Below, piece after piece: positions 53,488 to 61,658 of a stretch of DNA of 64,000 nucleotides (within the stretch, counting starts at the first letter, position 1; the number at the start of each line of letters is the position of its first letter). The notes under the pieces were generated by a model, which was not told the origin of the DNA, searched no databases, and worked only from the letters and a program-made list of their open reading frames with translations. Source of the DNA: Hungatella sp. UBA5385. Its GTDB lineage: Bacteria; Bacillota; Clostridia; Lachnospirales; Lachnospiraceae. The translations under genes were made by a program, and so were the position numbers. The DNA lies in NCBI GenBank assembly GCA_002409995.1, contig DHOR01000028.1, forward strand, positions 1-64,000, read 5' to 3'.

Positions 53488-54654
53488 TTATAATTCTAAC
53501 AACATTTCAGGCTGCGGAACTCCATCCACAATAACCTCCTCATAAATCTCGAATCCCTTCTTTTCAAGATGCAAAAAGAAATCTTTGGTATCCAAGACTC
53601 CCTCAGGGGGGAACAGACCCTTTTGTGTCAGTTTCCCTCTGGCGATGACCTGTGCACCATAGGACGCGGAAAGGGCTGTGGCGGGGTTCATATCGGTAAA
53701 ACAGGTGTAAACATATGTAACATCTTTGTTATCCTTCTTACCGCTGACCGATACATGAACCTGGAATAAGGGATCTTCCACATCTTTGGTTGGTGCTTCT
53801 ACTGTTCCCAGCTTTTCAATGATCAATGCTGCCGTAATATCCCGGCGTACGACTTCCACATCCCCTACTCTAAGGATATCGTTACTGGCGAGTCCCAGTT
53901 TTTCATATACTTTATAGTTGGTGATATCATGATCGATGGGCCACACATTGCCCCGATTGGTAATGGTGTTTGCCTTAATATAGCGGGGCATGGTCACAGG
54001 TTCGCCATGGCCTACATAATGGACAGGATATTCCCCTAGTGGCTTTCGGAACTTAATATTAGCGCTGCCTGTAGCTGCTGTTACATCTGTCATTTTTCCG
54101 TTCAAAAACTGTGGGATGATTCCGGTGCTCATTTCCAGGCCGTGCCAGATGCATGCCAATCCAATATCACCCAAGGCGCTTTCCACCCAGGAAGTATGAA
54201 TCTCATCCACCTCATCCAGTTTCTGAGAGCCCAAAAGTCCCAGCATATTAGTAGTACCGGGGCTGACTCCCTGAGAAATCAGCGCAGTAATTCCAGCTTC
54301 TTTACACCGGTCTTCATACTCGAGAAGCTGAATAATAGCGGAGGAATCATCGGCAATATCTACATAATTCAATTTCTTTTTCAAACAGGCTTCTAAAATG
54401 TACCGTGCTGTTTTGTAAAAAGGCCCTACTGCATTAACAACCACATCAAAACCATCAATCGTATTACACAACCCTTCTTCATCATAGATATCCACTTTTA
54501 CTGCCTTAGCCAGCGGTCCAATCTCAGCCGCCAGTTTTTCGGCTGCTGCGAAGTTGATGTCTCCTACACAAACCTGGGTTGTCCCTTCGGAGATTGCCAA
54601 ATCTTTTGCAATAATAGAGCCCACTTCTCCGGTTCCAATAACTACGTATTTCAT
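53488..54654 (-). CDS. saccharopine-dehydrogenase-family NAD(P)-binding protein
   Basis: A 388-residue protein beginning with a Rossmann fold (YVVIGTGEVGSIIAKDLA), then GFDVVVNAVGPFYKTARYI and LISQGVSPGTTNMLGL, typical of the saccharopine dehydrogenase / carboxynorspermidine-synthase group. These enzymes make or split secondary-amine bonds between amino acids and keto acids. The start at 54654 follows AAAGGAG; an in-frame Met 18 codons earlier lacks an SD. It is divergent from the regulator and diaminopropionate operon and could process a related diamino-acid adduct (inference). Confidence 0.85.
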   Translation of the reverse strand: MKYVVIGTGEVGSIIAKDLAISEGTTQVCVGDINFAAAEKLAAEIGPLAKAVKVDIYDEEGLCNTIDGFDVVVNAVGPFYKTARYILEACLKKKLNYVDIADDSSAIIQLLEYEDRCKEAGITALISQGVSPGTTNMLGLLGSQKLDEVDEIHTSWVESALGDIGLACIWHGLEMSTGIIPQFLNGKMTDVTAATGSANIKFRKPLGEYPVHYVGHGEPVTMPRYIKANTITNRGNVWPIDHDITNYKVYEKLGLASNDILRVGDVEVVRRDITAALIIEKLGTVEAPTKDVEDPLFQVHVSVSGKKDNKDVTYVYTCFTDMNPATALSASYGAQVIARGKLTQKGLFPPEGVLDTKDFFLHLEKKGFEIYEEVIVDGVPQPEMLLEL

Positions 54655-54886
54655 TTTTTTCTCCTTTCTTAAAGTTTTTATATTAATAATCCGGTTACAT
54701 AACCACATTTACTCAGCGAGTGCCGTGTATAACATTTACTATTTTCCAATATAGGTATAATCTGCACAAAGCGATTACTTTATAATATGAGTATAACAAA
54801 TGTGTTGGTGAGAATCAAATCGGATTTATTGATTTTAGTATGCCATTCATGTATTATGTAATCAGAATGCGAAAGGAGATATTTAC

Positions 54887-54946
54887 ATGAATCCTGTAAT
54901 TATTTATTATTCAAATAGTGGCGTGACAGAGGGGAAAATGTTATGA
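54887..54946 (+). CDS. 19-codon leader ORF, flavodoxin-N-terminus-like
   Basis: ATG at 54887 follows AAAGGAG and encodes MNPVIIYYSNSGVTEGKML, stopping in an ATGA overlap with the regulator (54943-54946). The stretch YYSNSGVTE resembles the phosphate-binding loop of flavodoxins (YYSxTGNTE). It may be a relic of a flavodoxin gene or a real coupling leader that sets regulator translation. Confidence 0.4.
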   Translation: MNPVIIYYSNSGVTEGKML

Positions 54947-56682
54947 CATTAAATTTGAAAAATATTCAAGATATTGTAATCGTATACACCGACATATTAG
55001 CACAGATTGTAAAAATGGATGTAGCAATTGTAGACGCTGATCTAAATCGGATTTCCATATCTAGAAAGAGCAGATCGAAAGAAATAGACACAAATGTAGC
55101 TGATGAAGGGCATATATTAAAAAAAGCCATAGAAAGCGGTCAGACTCAGATTGTAACAGAACCTGGTGAAGATTTTGTGTGTGCTGATTGCGCCAGCCGG
55201 GAAAACTGTATTGAACTGTTTCATATGTGCACGCCTATAATGGTGAAGGGAAAAGCCATCGGGGCAATTGCTTTTGTGTGCTTTGATCAGGTGAGCCGCA
55301 AGAGAGCACTTCGTAATCAGAGTGCATATAGACAGTTTATTCAGCAATTTGCTGACTTAATTGCAGCCAAAGCACTTGAGACAGCTGAAACATTAAAAAG
55401 TGAATCCATGCTTAACTTGTTAGAAACGATTATTGACCAAATCAATACTGGAGTAATTGTATTTGGTTTGAACAATGATATTGTAAGAATCAATCCGGTG
55501 GCAAAAAGAGTATTACGTATGAAAGAAAATGAGAATATTACTGTTGCTGATTTGAGGGAAACTGGTATTTCTGTTCTTGATAGTAAGCAGTATTTATTAA
55601 ATCTCAATGGTAAAGCTTATAATTTGATTGGAAAAAGTTTTGAATTAAAGCTTGATTTTTACTCCAGATTCTTTTTGTTCCAGGAAGCTGAACGTACTGC
55701 AGTGGATATTGATAATACACAAATTGGGGAGATTTCTGCATCAGGTGTTAATCGCATACTAGGAAAAACTATGCAGATGGCAGATGTTCGAAACAGCCTG
55801 CTGAAGTTCGCCAATTCACCATCACCAGTATTAATTACAGGGGAAGGCGGCACTGAAACATATGACTTGGCACTTGCGCTCCATGAAGAAAGTCAACGAA
55901 AGGGACAACCTTTCTTTGCATTGCAATGTACCGCATTATCAACAGAGCAGCTGTCCCAGGAATTATTTGGAATTGCTCCTCCTGATAAGATTGGCAGTAA
56001 AGGAAAAATTGGAAAAATAGAGACTGCAAATAAAGGAACAGTATTTATTGAAGAAATAGGTGATATGGATTTAAGCCTGCAGACACAATTGCTGGCAACC
56101 TTGGAAACATATAGAGTAATTAGAAATGGGGGAACCAAAAGCTACAAGGTTGGTACGCGGATTATAGCCTCCACCAGTAAAGATTTATATGTGCTATTAC
56201 AAGAGGGGAGATTTCTTGAAAAGCTTTATTATAAGTTAAATGTATTGCCAATTGATTTGCCACCTTTACGTGAGCGGAGTAATGACATTATTTTGTTATC
56301 TCAAAAATATGTTCAAAAATATGAAAGAGTATTGGGCAAGTTTGTACATTCCATAGAAAGTGACTTTTGGAAGTCATTAATGCGTTATTCATGGCCGGGG
56401 AATGTGTGGGAATTAGAAAACACCATAGAGTATGTAATTAACTTAATGGGGGTTAATGGCATTATTGACTCGGATTTGCTGCCTGCGAAAATAAAACAGA
56501 TTGCTAAGAATGAAGTTGAAATAGAAGAGTGGAGTATAAAGAACATGGAAAAGTACATGATTCAACAAGCTCTGGAGCAATTTGGTGACTCCATGGAAGC
56601 CAAAGGTCTGATTGCCCAAAAGTTAGATATTAGTATAGCTACTTTGTATCGAAAAATGAAGAAATACGGTTTTATGTCATAG
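54943..56682 (+). CDS. degenerate sigma-54-activator-like regulator (GAF/PAS-AAA-Fis)
   Basis: A 579-residue regulator in the order sensory domain (1-145, with four cysteines C80, C83, C89, C96), PAS (about 155-260), AAA+ (about 268-500) and Fis-type helix-turn-helix (535-579). The AAA+ module is abnormal: the Walker A position reads GEGGTET (300-306), so the lysine is missing; GAFTGA is absent (IAPPDKIG after ELFG); Walker B has VFIEEIG. The LPPLRER segment and YSWPGNVWELENT remain. It therefore should not open sigma-54 promoters, yet can bind DNA and sense a ligand. It is encoded just upstream of the symporter-amidohydrolase-ammonia-lyase genes, its likely targets. Confidence 0.85.
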   Translation: MTLNLKNIQDIVIVYTDILAQIVKMDVAIVDADLNRISISRKSRSKEIDTNVADEGHILKKAIESGQTQIVTEPGEDFVCADCASRENCIELFHMCTPIMVKGKAIGAIAFVCFDQVSRKRALRNQSAYRQFIQQFADLIAAKALETAETLKSESMLNLLETIIDQINTGVIVFGLNNDIVRINPVAKRVLRMKENENITVADLRETGISVLDSKQYLLNLNGKAYNLIGKSFELKLDFYSRFFLFQEAERTAVDIDNTQIGEISASGVNRILGKTMQMADVRNSLLKFANSPSPVLITGEGGTETYDLALALHEESQRKGQPFFALQCTALSTEQLSQELFGIAPPDKIGSKGKIGKIETANKGTVFIEEIGDMDLSLQTQLLATLETYRVIRNGGTKSYKVGTRIIASTSKDLYVLLQEGRFLEKLYYKLNVLPIDLPPLRERSNDIILLSQKYVQKYERVLGKFVHSIESDFWKSLMRYSWPGNVWELENTIEYVINLMGVNGIIDSDLLPAKIKQIAKNEVEIEEWSIKNMEKYMIQQALEQFGDSMEAKGLIAQKLDISIATLYRKMKKYGFMS

Positions 56683-56752
56683 TATTCTTGCTTTTAAGCA
56701 TCATATTGGTTAAAGGAATGTAGAATTTATTAGTTAAATCTTGTGTAATATG

Positions 56753-56797
56753 AACAAATGCATTGCTGTCTTTGAAACAGAATGCATTTGTTTTTTA
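56753..56797 (+). terminator. terminator of the regulator gene
   Basis: AACAAATGCATT (56753-56764) pairs perfectly with AATGCATTTGTT (56781-56792), with an inner CTGT/ACAG pairing, then TTTTATTTT. The remainder of the 336-bp gap to 57018 holds the next promoter and otherwise no gene. Confidence 0.9.
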
Positions 56798-56926
56798 TTT
56801 TGAGTTATCAATATGAGAATTCATTATCAAAATGACAATAGATATTAGGCAAGATATTCACACATATCTTAAAAACATCCGTCAATTTGAGAATACAAGA
56901 CAATCTTGAGAGCCTAATTTCGATTT

Positions 56927-56955
56927 TTGACATACCCTTTTCACCATCCTATAAT
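56927..56955 (+). promoter_or_regulatory. consensus sigma-70 promoter of the diaminopropionate operon
   Basis: TTGACA (56927-56932), 17 bp, TATAAT (56950-56955). Both boxes match consensus, so no sigma-54 is needed; the regulator would then act as a repressor or in another way. Confidence 0.85.
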
Positions 56956-56963
56956 CTAGCCAT

Positions 56964-56981
56964 CGTTAACGGTAAACGTTT
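56964..56981. promoter_or_regulatory. two palindromes just after the transcription start
   Basis: CGTTAACG (56964-56971) and AAACGTTT (56974-56981) are perfect 8-bp palindromes right after the expected start near 56962. The position suits a repressor operator. Confidence 0.4.
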
Positions 56982-57018
56982 TGAAACTACTAAGGCAGGT
57001 GAAGGAGGTAAAAGTTAA

Positions 57019-58075
57019 ATGCAGATTATTAATACTTTGAATGGGTTTTTTTGGGGCTGGCTGGTGGCTGGAATATTACTCAGTGCTGGCAACATTATTT
57101 TCACTGTGTATGATTGTTGCAGTTGGCGTCTTTATTGCAATGATCCAGAGTAATTCCATTTCTGCTGCGCTGACTGGTGTTGTAGATTTTCCTCCAATTG
57201 CAGCTGGTTTAATTGTTTTAATTTTAACAGCATTAGTTATTGTGGGAGGAATAAAAAGATTATCCGATGTGTCATCTTATGTGGTTCCGTTTATGGCTCT
57301 TGGATACATTGTCATATCACTGATCATTGTTGTTATGAATATCAGTAGATTCCCTGCTATCTTTTCCTTGATTTTTCGATCTGCATTTTCAATGAAAGCT
57401 GTTGGCGGCGGTGTTGTGGGATATACAATGAAAGAAGCTTTTCGTTATGGTGTAGCCAGAGGTTTGTTTTCTAATGATGCCGGTAATGGAGCAGCAGCCG
57501 GAATGCATGCAACTGCCAATGTGAAACACCCGGTTACTCAGGGATTTGCCGCAATGCTGGGAACATTTTTTACTACAATCATTATCTGCAGCTGTACAGC
57601 AATGTGTATCATGTTTACAGGTGCATTGGAGTCTGGTGAAACAGGAATTGTTCTGACACAGGTGGCTTTTGGAAATGCATTAGGATCAGCGGGTAAATGG
57701 GTTGTTTTTGCGGCTATGGCATTATTTGGATTTACTACATTATTAGCAGATGTGTATTATGGTGAAACTAATATATTATTTATATTTAAGGGAAATACAA
57801 AGATTGTATGGATCTATCGAATTCTTCTTGGAATTCTGCTTGTAGTGGCAGCAGTTACACCGGTAGATACACTTTGGTCCTTGATCGATTTCATGGCAGC
57901 TTTTCTGGTATTCTTTAATGTTATTGGAATTTTAGGGCTGAACAAATATGTTGTATATGCAATCAAAGATTATTTTGCCCAGAAGAAAAAGGATAAAAAT
58001 GCAGAACCTGTCTGGCAATGGGAAGTTGATGTTATGGATATGGATTTAAGCAATCCAGGTGAAAAACAGAAATAA
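57019..58075 (+). pseudogene. AGCS-family sodium:amino-acid symporter, internally deleted and frameshifted
   Basis: ATG at 57019 (GAAGGAGG 10 nt before) starts a normal AGCS N-terminus, MQIINTLNGFFWGWL, but that frame stops at 57153. A second frame, open from 57041 to 58075, resumes the family at LATLFSLCMIV and continues through QSNSISAAL, GLFSNDAG and the C-terminus. About 110 residues are missing between them, including the GTGNI and GGP segments that bind sodium and substrate in this family. The gene is thus probably non-functional, though a truncated protein of 344 residues could be made. It heads an operon with an amidohydrolase and diaminopropionate ammonia-lyase. Sequencing error cannot explain the missing segment. 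Confidence 0.75.
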
Positions 58076-58115
58076 TAGAGTTAAAAATAATAACAAAAAT
58101 ATGGAGGGATTAGAT

Positions 58116-59288
58116 ATGTGTGATAAAACATTTGAGGAACAGCTGAAAGAATGGAGAAAATATCTTCATACGAATGCAGAAAGTGCTTTCGAAGAAAAAG
58201 TGACGGCTGCATTTGTTGCTGAAAAATTAAGAGAGATGGGGCTGGAAGTACATGAAAACGTGGGTATCACTGGAGTGGTGGGATCATTAACAGTGGGAGA
58301 TGGTAAGGAAGTAATTGGATTACGTGCCGATATGGACGCGATTCAGATGGAAGAGCAGAACGATTTTTCCTATAAGTCTAAAAATCCCCAGAGAATGCAT
58401 GCCTGCGGTCACGATGGACATACCACAACTTTACTTGGAGCAGCTAAGCTGCTGTCGGAGAGAAGAGATTTCAATGGTACTGTTCGATTTATATTTCAGC
58501 CTGCTGAAGAACCTGGGAAAGGTGCTAATGCAATGTTAGAGGATGGGCTGCTGCAGCGTTTTCCTATGAATGAAATTTACGGTTTACATAACATGGTACA
58601 AGTGGAAAAAGGTACGATTCATACCAGAGCAGGCGGCATAATGGCCAGTGAAGATAATTTTGTTATTACAATTAAAGCAAAAGGTTCTCATGCTTCTACT
58701 CCTCATTTAGGAATCGATCCCCTTGTTATTGCATCAGAGATCATTCTGGGGTTACAAACCATTGTTTCACGTAATATGAACCCACTATTGCCGGCAGTTA
58801 TTTCCTGTACTGAGATGTTTACAGATGGTGTTCGTAATGCGATTCCAACAACTGTCGTTATCAAAGGTGACACAAGAAGCTGTGATCCTGTAATTCAAAA
58901 GTTGATTGAGGATAGAATGAGAAGTATCTCTGAAGGAATCTGTCATATGCATGGAGCTGATTGTATTTTTGAATATACACATGAATTTGCTCCCACATAC
59001 AATTGGGAGAAATGTGTAAATACTGCAGTTGAAGCAGCTAAAAAGGTAGTAGGGGAAGAAAATGTAGTTAGTAATTGTGAACCTCTTATGGGCTCAGAGG
59101 ATTTTGGCGCTTTCCTTAATGAGATTCCAGGATGTTTTGTATTCCTTGGAGGAGCTAAGAGTGAAGATCCAAAGAAAGAGATTCCCCTTCATAATTCTCT
59201 TTACGATTATAACGAGGACATTTTGGTAACTGGTGCAGAGTACTTTGCGGAGCTGATTCGTACTCGTCTGCCTGTAGATAATGAGTAA
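58116..59288 (+). CDS. M20-family amidohydrolase
   Basis: A 390-residue metal-dependent hydrolase of the M20D (hippuricase/IAA-amino-acid hydrolase) type. Metal-binding landmarks are MHACGHDGHT, FQPAEEPGKGANAML and the C-terminal PLMGSEDFGAFL and PLHNSLYDYNED. The start at 58116 follows GGAGGG; an in-frame ATG 19 codons upstream lies inside the symporter's 3' end. It probably removes an acyl or aminoacyl group from an imported precursor, perhaps freeing a diamino acid for the next enzyme (inference). Confidence 0.9.
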   Translation: MCDKTFEEQLKEWRKYLHTNAESAFEEKVTAAFVAEKLREMGLEVHENVGITGVVGSLTVGDGKEVIGLRADMDAIQMEEQNDFSYKSKNPQRMHACGHDGHTTTLLGAAKLLSERRDFNGTVRFIFQPAEEPGKGANAMLEDGLLQRFPMNEIYGLHNMVQVEKGTIHTRAGGIMASEDNFVITIKAKGSHASTPHLGIDPLVIASEIILGLQTIVSRNMNPLLPAVISCTEMFTDGVRNAIPTTVVIKGDTRSCDPVIQKLIEDRMRSISEGICHMHGADCIFEYTHEFAPTYNWEKCVNTAVEAAKKVVGEENVVSNCEPLMGSEDFGAFLNEIPGCFVFLGGAKSEDPKKEIPLHNSLYDYNEDILVTGAEYFAELIRTRLPVDNE

Positions 59289-59299
59289 GGGAGGGTACA

Positions 59300-60496
59300 A
59301 TGGATAAGAATATTAATTCGGTTCACTTTGACAGGAAGAGGGAAAAGACCCCTGTGACGGTAAAACAGTTTGGATTAGCAAATGCGAAAAAAGTATATAA
59401 TTTTCATCGGAGTTTTCCGGAATACAAGGAAACGCCATTGGTAAATCTTGCTAGTCTTGCTGAGAGGCTTGGGGTAGCCAGTATACATGTAAAAGACGAA
59501 AGTTATCGATTCGGATTAAATGCGTTTAAGGTGCTGGGAGGAAGTTATTGCTTAGGAACTTATATTGCAGATTGCCTCAATACAGATATTAGTGAACTTT
59601 CTTATGAAAAGATCATCAGCAGGTCAGTGAAAGAAAAACTGGGAGAGATCACCTTTGTTACAGCCACCGACGGAAATCATGGAAGAGGTATTGCGTGGAC
59701 AGCTAACCGTTTAGGCCAAAAAAGTGTTGTATATATGCCAAAAGGAAGCTCTGTGGAGAGGCTGAATAACATCAAAGCACTTGGATCAGATGCTTCAATA
59801 ACCCAGGTCAATTATGATGATACGGTCCGTTTTGCCAGCCAGAGTGCTGAAAAAAATGGCTGGGTTCTTGTACAGGATACAGCCTGGGAAGGTTATGAAG
59901 ATATACCTACTAGAATAATGGAGGGATACACCACCATGGCATATGAAATAGTAGATCAGCTGGGAGAGGAAAAACCTACCCATATCTTTTTACAGGCTGG
60001 AGTCGGTGCCATGGCAGGAGCAATTACTGGATTTTTCGCAGATTTATATGGAGCAGAGAACTGCCCCATCATAACCATTGTAGAACCCCAAAAGGCGGAT
60101 TGTATATATAAAACTGCGTATGCAAATGATGGTCAGCTTCATAAGGTTGAAGGAGATATGGATACTATAATGGCAGGTCTTGCATGTGGAGAACCCTGTT
60201 CCATAGGCTGGGATATTTTGAAAAACTATGCAGATCACTTTATATCAATGCCTGATTGTGTGGCAGCAAAAGGTATGCGGATACTTGGTAATCCATTAGG
60301 AGATGATCAGAGGATTGTTTCAGGAGAAAGCGGAGCTGCTACGTTGGGATTTGTGGCAGAAGCTTTGATGAACAAGGAGCTGTCAGACTTAAAGGAAACC
60401 ATTGGTCTTTGCGAGGATTCCAGGATTCTGTGTATATCAACTGAAGGAGATACGGATAGGGATAATTATCGTAAAATCGTGTGGGATGGTTTATAA
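59300..60496 (+). CDS. dpaL: diaminopropionate ammonia-lyase
   Basis: A 398-residue fold-type II PLP enzyme that splits 2,3-diaminopropionate into pyruvate and two ammonia. The PLP lysine lies in RFGLNAFKVLGGSY; other signatures are TDGNHGRGIAWTA, FLQAGVGAMAGAITGFF and the C-terminal GESGAATLGF. It follows the amidohydrolase by 11 nt with GGGAGG. The set of symporter, amidohydrolase and DpaL suggests uptake and use of an N-substituted diaminopropionate. Confidence 0.93.
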   Translation: MDKNINSVHFDRKREKTPVTVKQFGLANAKKVYNFHRSFPEYKETPLVNLASLAERLGVASIHVKDESYRFGLNAFKVLGGSYCLGTYIADCLNTDISELSYEKIISRSVKEKLGEITFVTATDGNHGRGIAWTANRLGQKSVVYMPKGSSVERLNNIKALGSDASITQVNYDDTVRFASQSAEKNGWVLVQDTAWEGYEDIPTRIMEGYTTMAYEIVDQLGEEKPTHIFLQAGVGAMAGAITGFFADLYGAENCPIITIVEPQKADCIYKTAYANDGQLHKVEGDMDTIMAGLACGEPCSIGWDILKNYADHFISMPDCVAAKGMRILGNPLGDDQRIVSGESGAATLGFVAEALMNKELSDLKETIGLCEDSRILCISTEGDTDRDNYRKIVWDGL

Positions 60497-60509
60497 TTAA
60501 CTTTATAGT

Positions 60510-60532
60510 GGGTGGTTCTTTAGGAACCACCC
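60510..60532 (+). terminator. hairpin after dpaL
   Basis: GGGTGGTTC (60510-60518) pairs perfectly with GAACCACCC (60524-60532). It lacks a T-run; a second, full terminator follows. Confidence 0.6.
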
Positions 60533-60557
60533 ATCAAGACAAAGTCGTTTATATTAT

Positions 60558-60612
60558 GAAGCACTGTATTTTAGTGAAATAAATATACAGTGCTTCATTT
60601 TTGCTTTTTACT
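60558..60612 (+). terminator. intrinsic terminator of the dpaL operon
   Basis: GAAGCACTGTAT (60558-60569) pairs perfectly with ATACAGTGCTTC (60585-60596), then ATTTTTGCTTTTT. Confidence 0.9.
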
Positions 60613-60724
60613 CTGGTATAATTAAGTATATCGGAACTTTCCGACATCTCAAAATATGGAATTAAAAGCAATATAGTTTAAGTTGACCACATTGGTCGTA
60701 GCGGTAGCTAAGAAGGGAATTGTA

Positions 60725-61138
60725 ATGGAAATAAATAATAATAAGAATCATCTATCTCATATTAGAGTCTATTTCATCATGCTTCTTTTTGCTATGTGCT
60801 TAACCATGAATGTGTTCTTTTATATTACTTATAATCCTTATGAATTATTAGATAAGACAACTGTAATTGAGACGTGGGCAATTTCAGAAAGTATCGTTGT
60901 CAATGAAGACAGTGATAATACTACCTATATTAAGGCTTCGTTTTTGAACCAAAATAATTCTTATAATGAAACTATCACGAAGAATATAAGTTCAATACTC
61001 ATGACTGCAGCTATCCCCAATGGAATTAGTCTGCTTCTTTTTCTTGTTATAGTTTTTCTTTTTTTCTTTTTAACCTTATTTATATTATTGCCTGATGGAT
61101 GGACATTAATTAATCAAAAGGTACGTCTGAACAATTGA
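60725..61138 (+). CDS. hypothetical membrane protein
   Basis: A 137-residue protein with two membrane segments (about 13-32 and 97-122) and an external loop of about 65 residues with several Asn and Ser. I recognise no family. The start at 60725 follows AGAAGGGA; a Met 14 codons upstream has a poorer SD. It stands alone, AT-rich, between the dpaL terminator and the next small gene. Confidence 0.65.
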   Translation: MEINNNKNHLSHIRVYFIMLLFAMCLTMNVFFYITYNPYELLDKTTVIETWAISESIVVNEDSDNTTYIKASFLNQNNSYNETITKNISSILMTAAIPNGISLLLFLVIVFLFFFLTLFILLPDGWTLINQKVRLNN

Positions 61139-61336
61139 ATCTATTCCTTTTCAAATCATGAACACAGCATAAATATATACCATCATAAGAATCATTTATT
61201 GTAAGTGTGCTGGTGGTTTTTAAGTCATTTTCAGAACCAAATAATGGCTTCTTTTTTGTATACAAATAAGCAGAGAGTAAAACCGTATACTATTACAACA
61301 GTGAAGCAAAGCAGAGATTGAATTGGAGGAATATAG

Positions 61337-61546
61337 ATGAAAGAAAAGATATATAAATTATTTATAACCCTAATGGTGTGCCTGTCCTTGGGGTCAGGTC
61401 CCGTAGCCCAAAATGAAATAGTCAAGATGCTTGAAGCTCTTTCGGGAACAGGTGAGGCGCAGCTTCAAGAACTTGATGAAGAAAAAGAGTCTGAAGAAAT
61501 AAAAAAGATAAATGAATTGCTAGATTATTTACAAGATATTCTATAA
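61337..61546 (+). CDS. small secreted or membrane-anchored hypothetical protein
   Basis: A 69-residue protein: MKEK start, a hydrophobic segment (about 6-20), a G-S-G-P turn, then a charged, Glu-rich helical tail (residues 45-69). TTGGAGGAA precedes the ATG. The N-terminus could be a cleaved signal. No motif of a known peptide pheromone or bacteriocin is seen. Confidence 0.6.
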   Translation: MKEKIYKLFITLMVCLSLGSGPVAQNEIVKMLEALSGTGEAQLQELDEEKESEEIKKINELLDYLQDIL

Positions 61547-61606
61547 TAGGGTACGGTACCTCTTAATTTATATCTTGTATAAATATCAATTTAACTACTG
61601 AATAAT

Positions 61607-61650
61607 AAGCCACCAGATATCCCCCAAATTTTCTGGTGGCTTGTTTTTTT
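61607..61650. terminator. terminator between convergent genes
   Basis: An 11-bp perfect stem, AAGCCACCAGA (61607-61617) with TCTGGTGGCTT (61632-61642), then GTTTTTTT on the plus strand. It ends the small plus-strand gene and may also serve the minus-strand operon. Confidence 0.8.
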
Positions 61651-61658
61651 ATTCATCA

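Noticed and set aside
56683..57018. Sigma-54 (-24/-12) promoter expected beside a sigma-54-type regulator
   Set aside because: I looked for TGGCAC-N5-TTGC and found none, while a consensus sigma-70 promoter is present.
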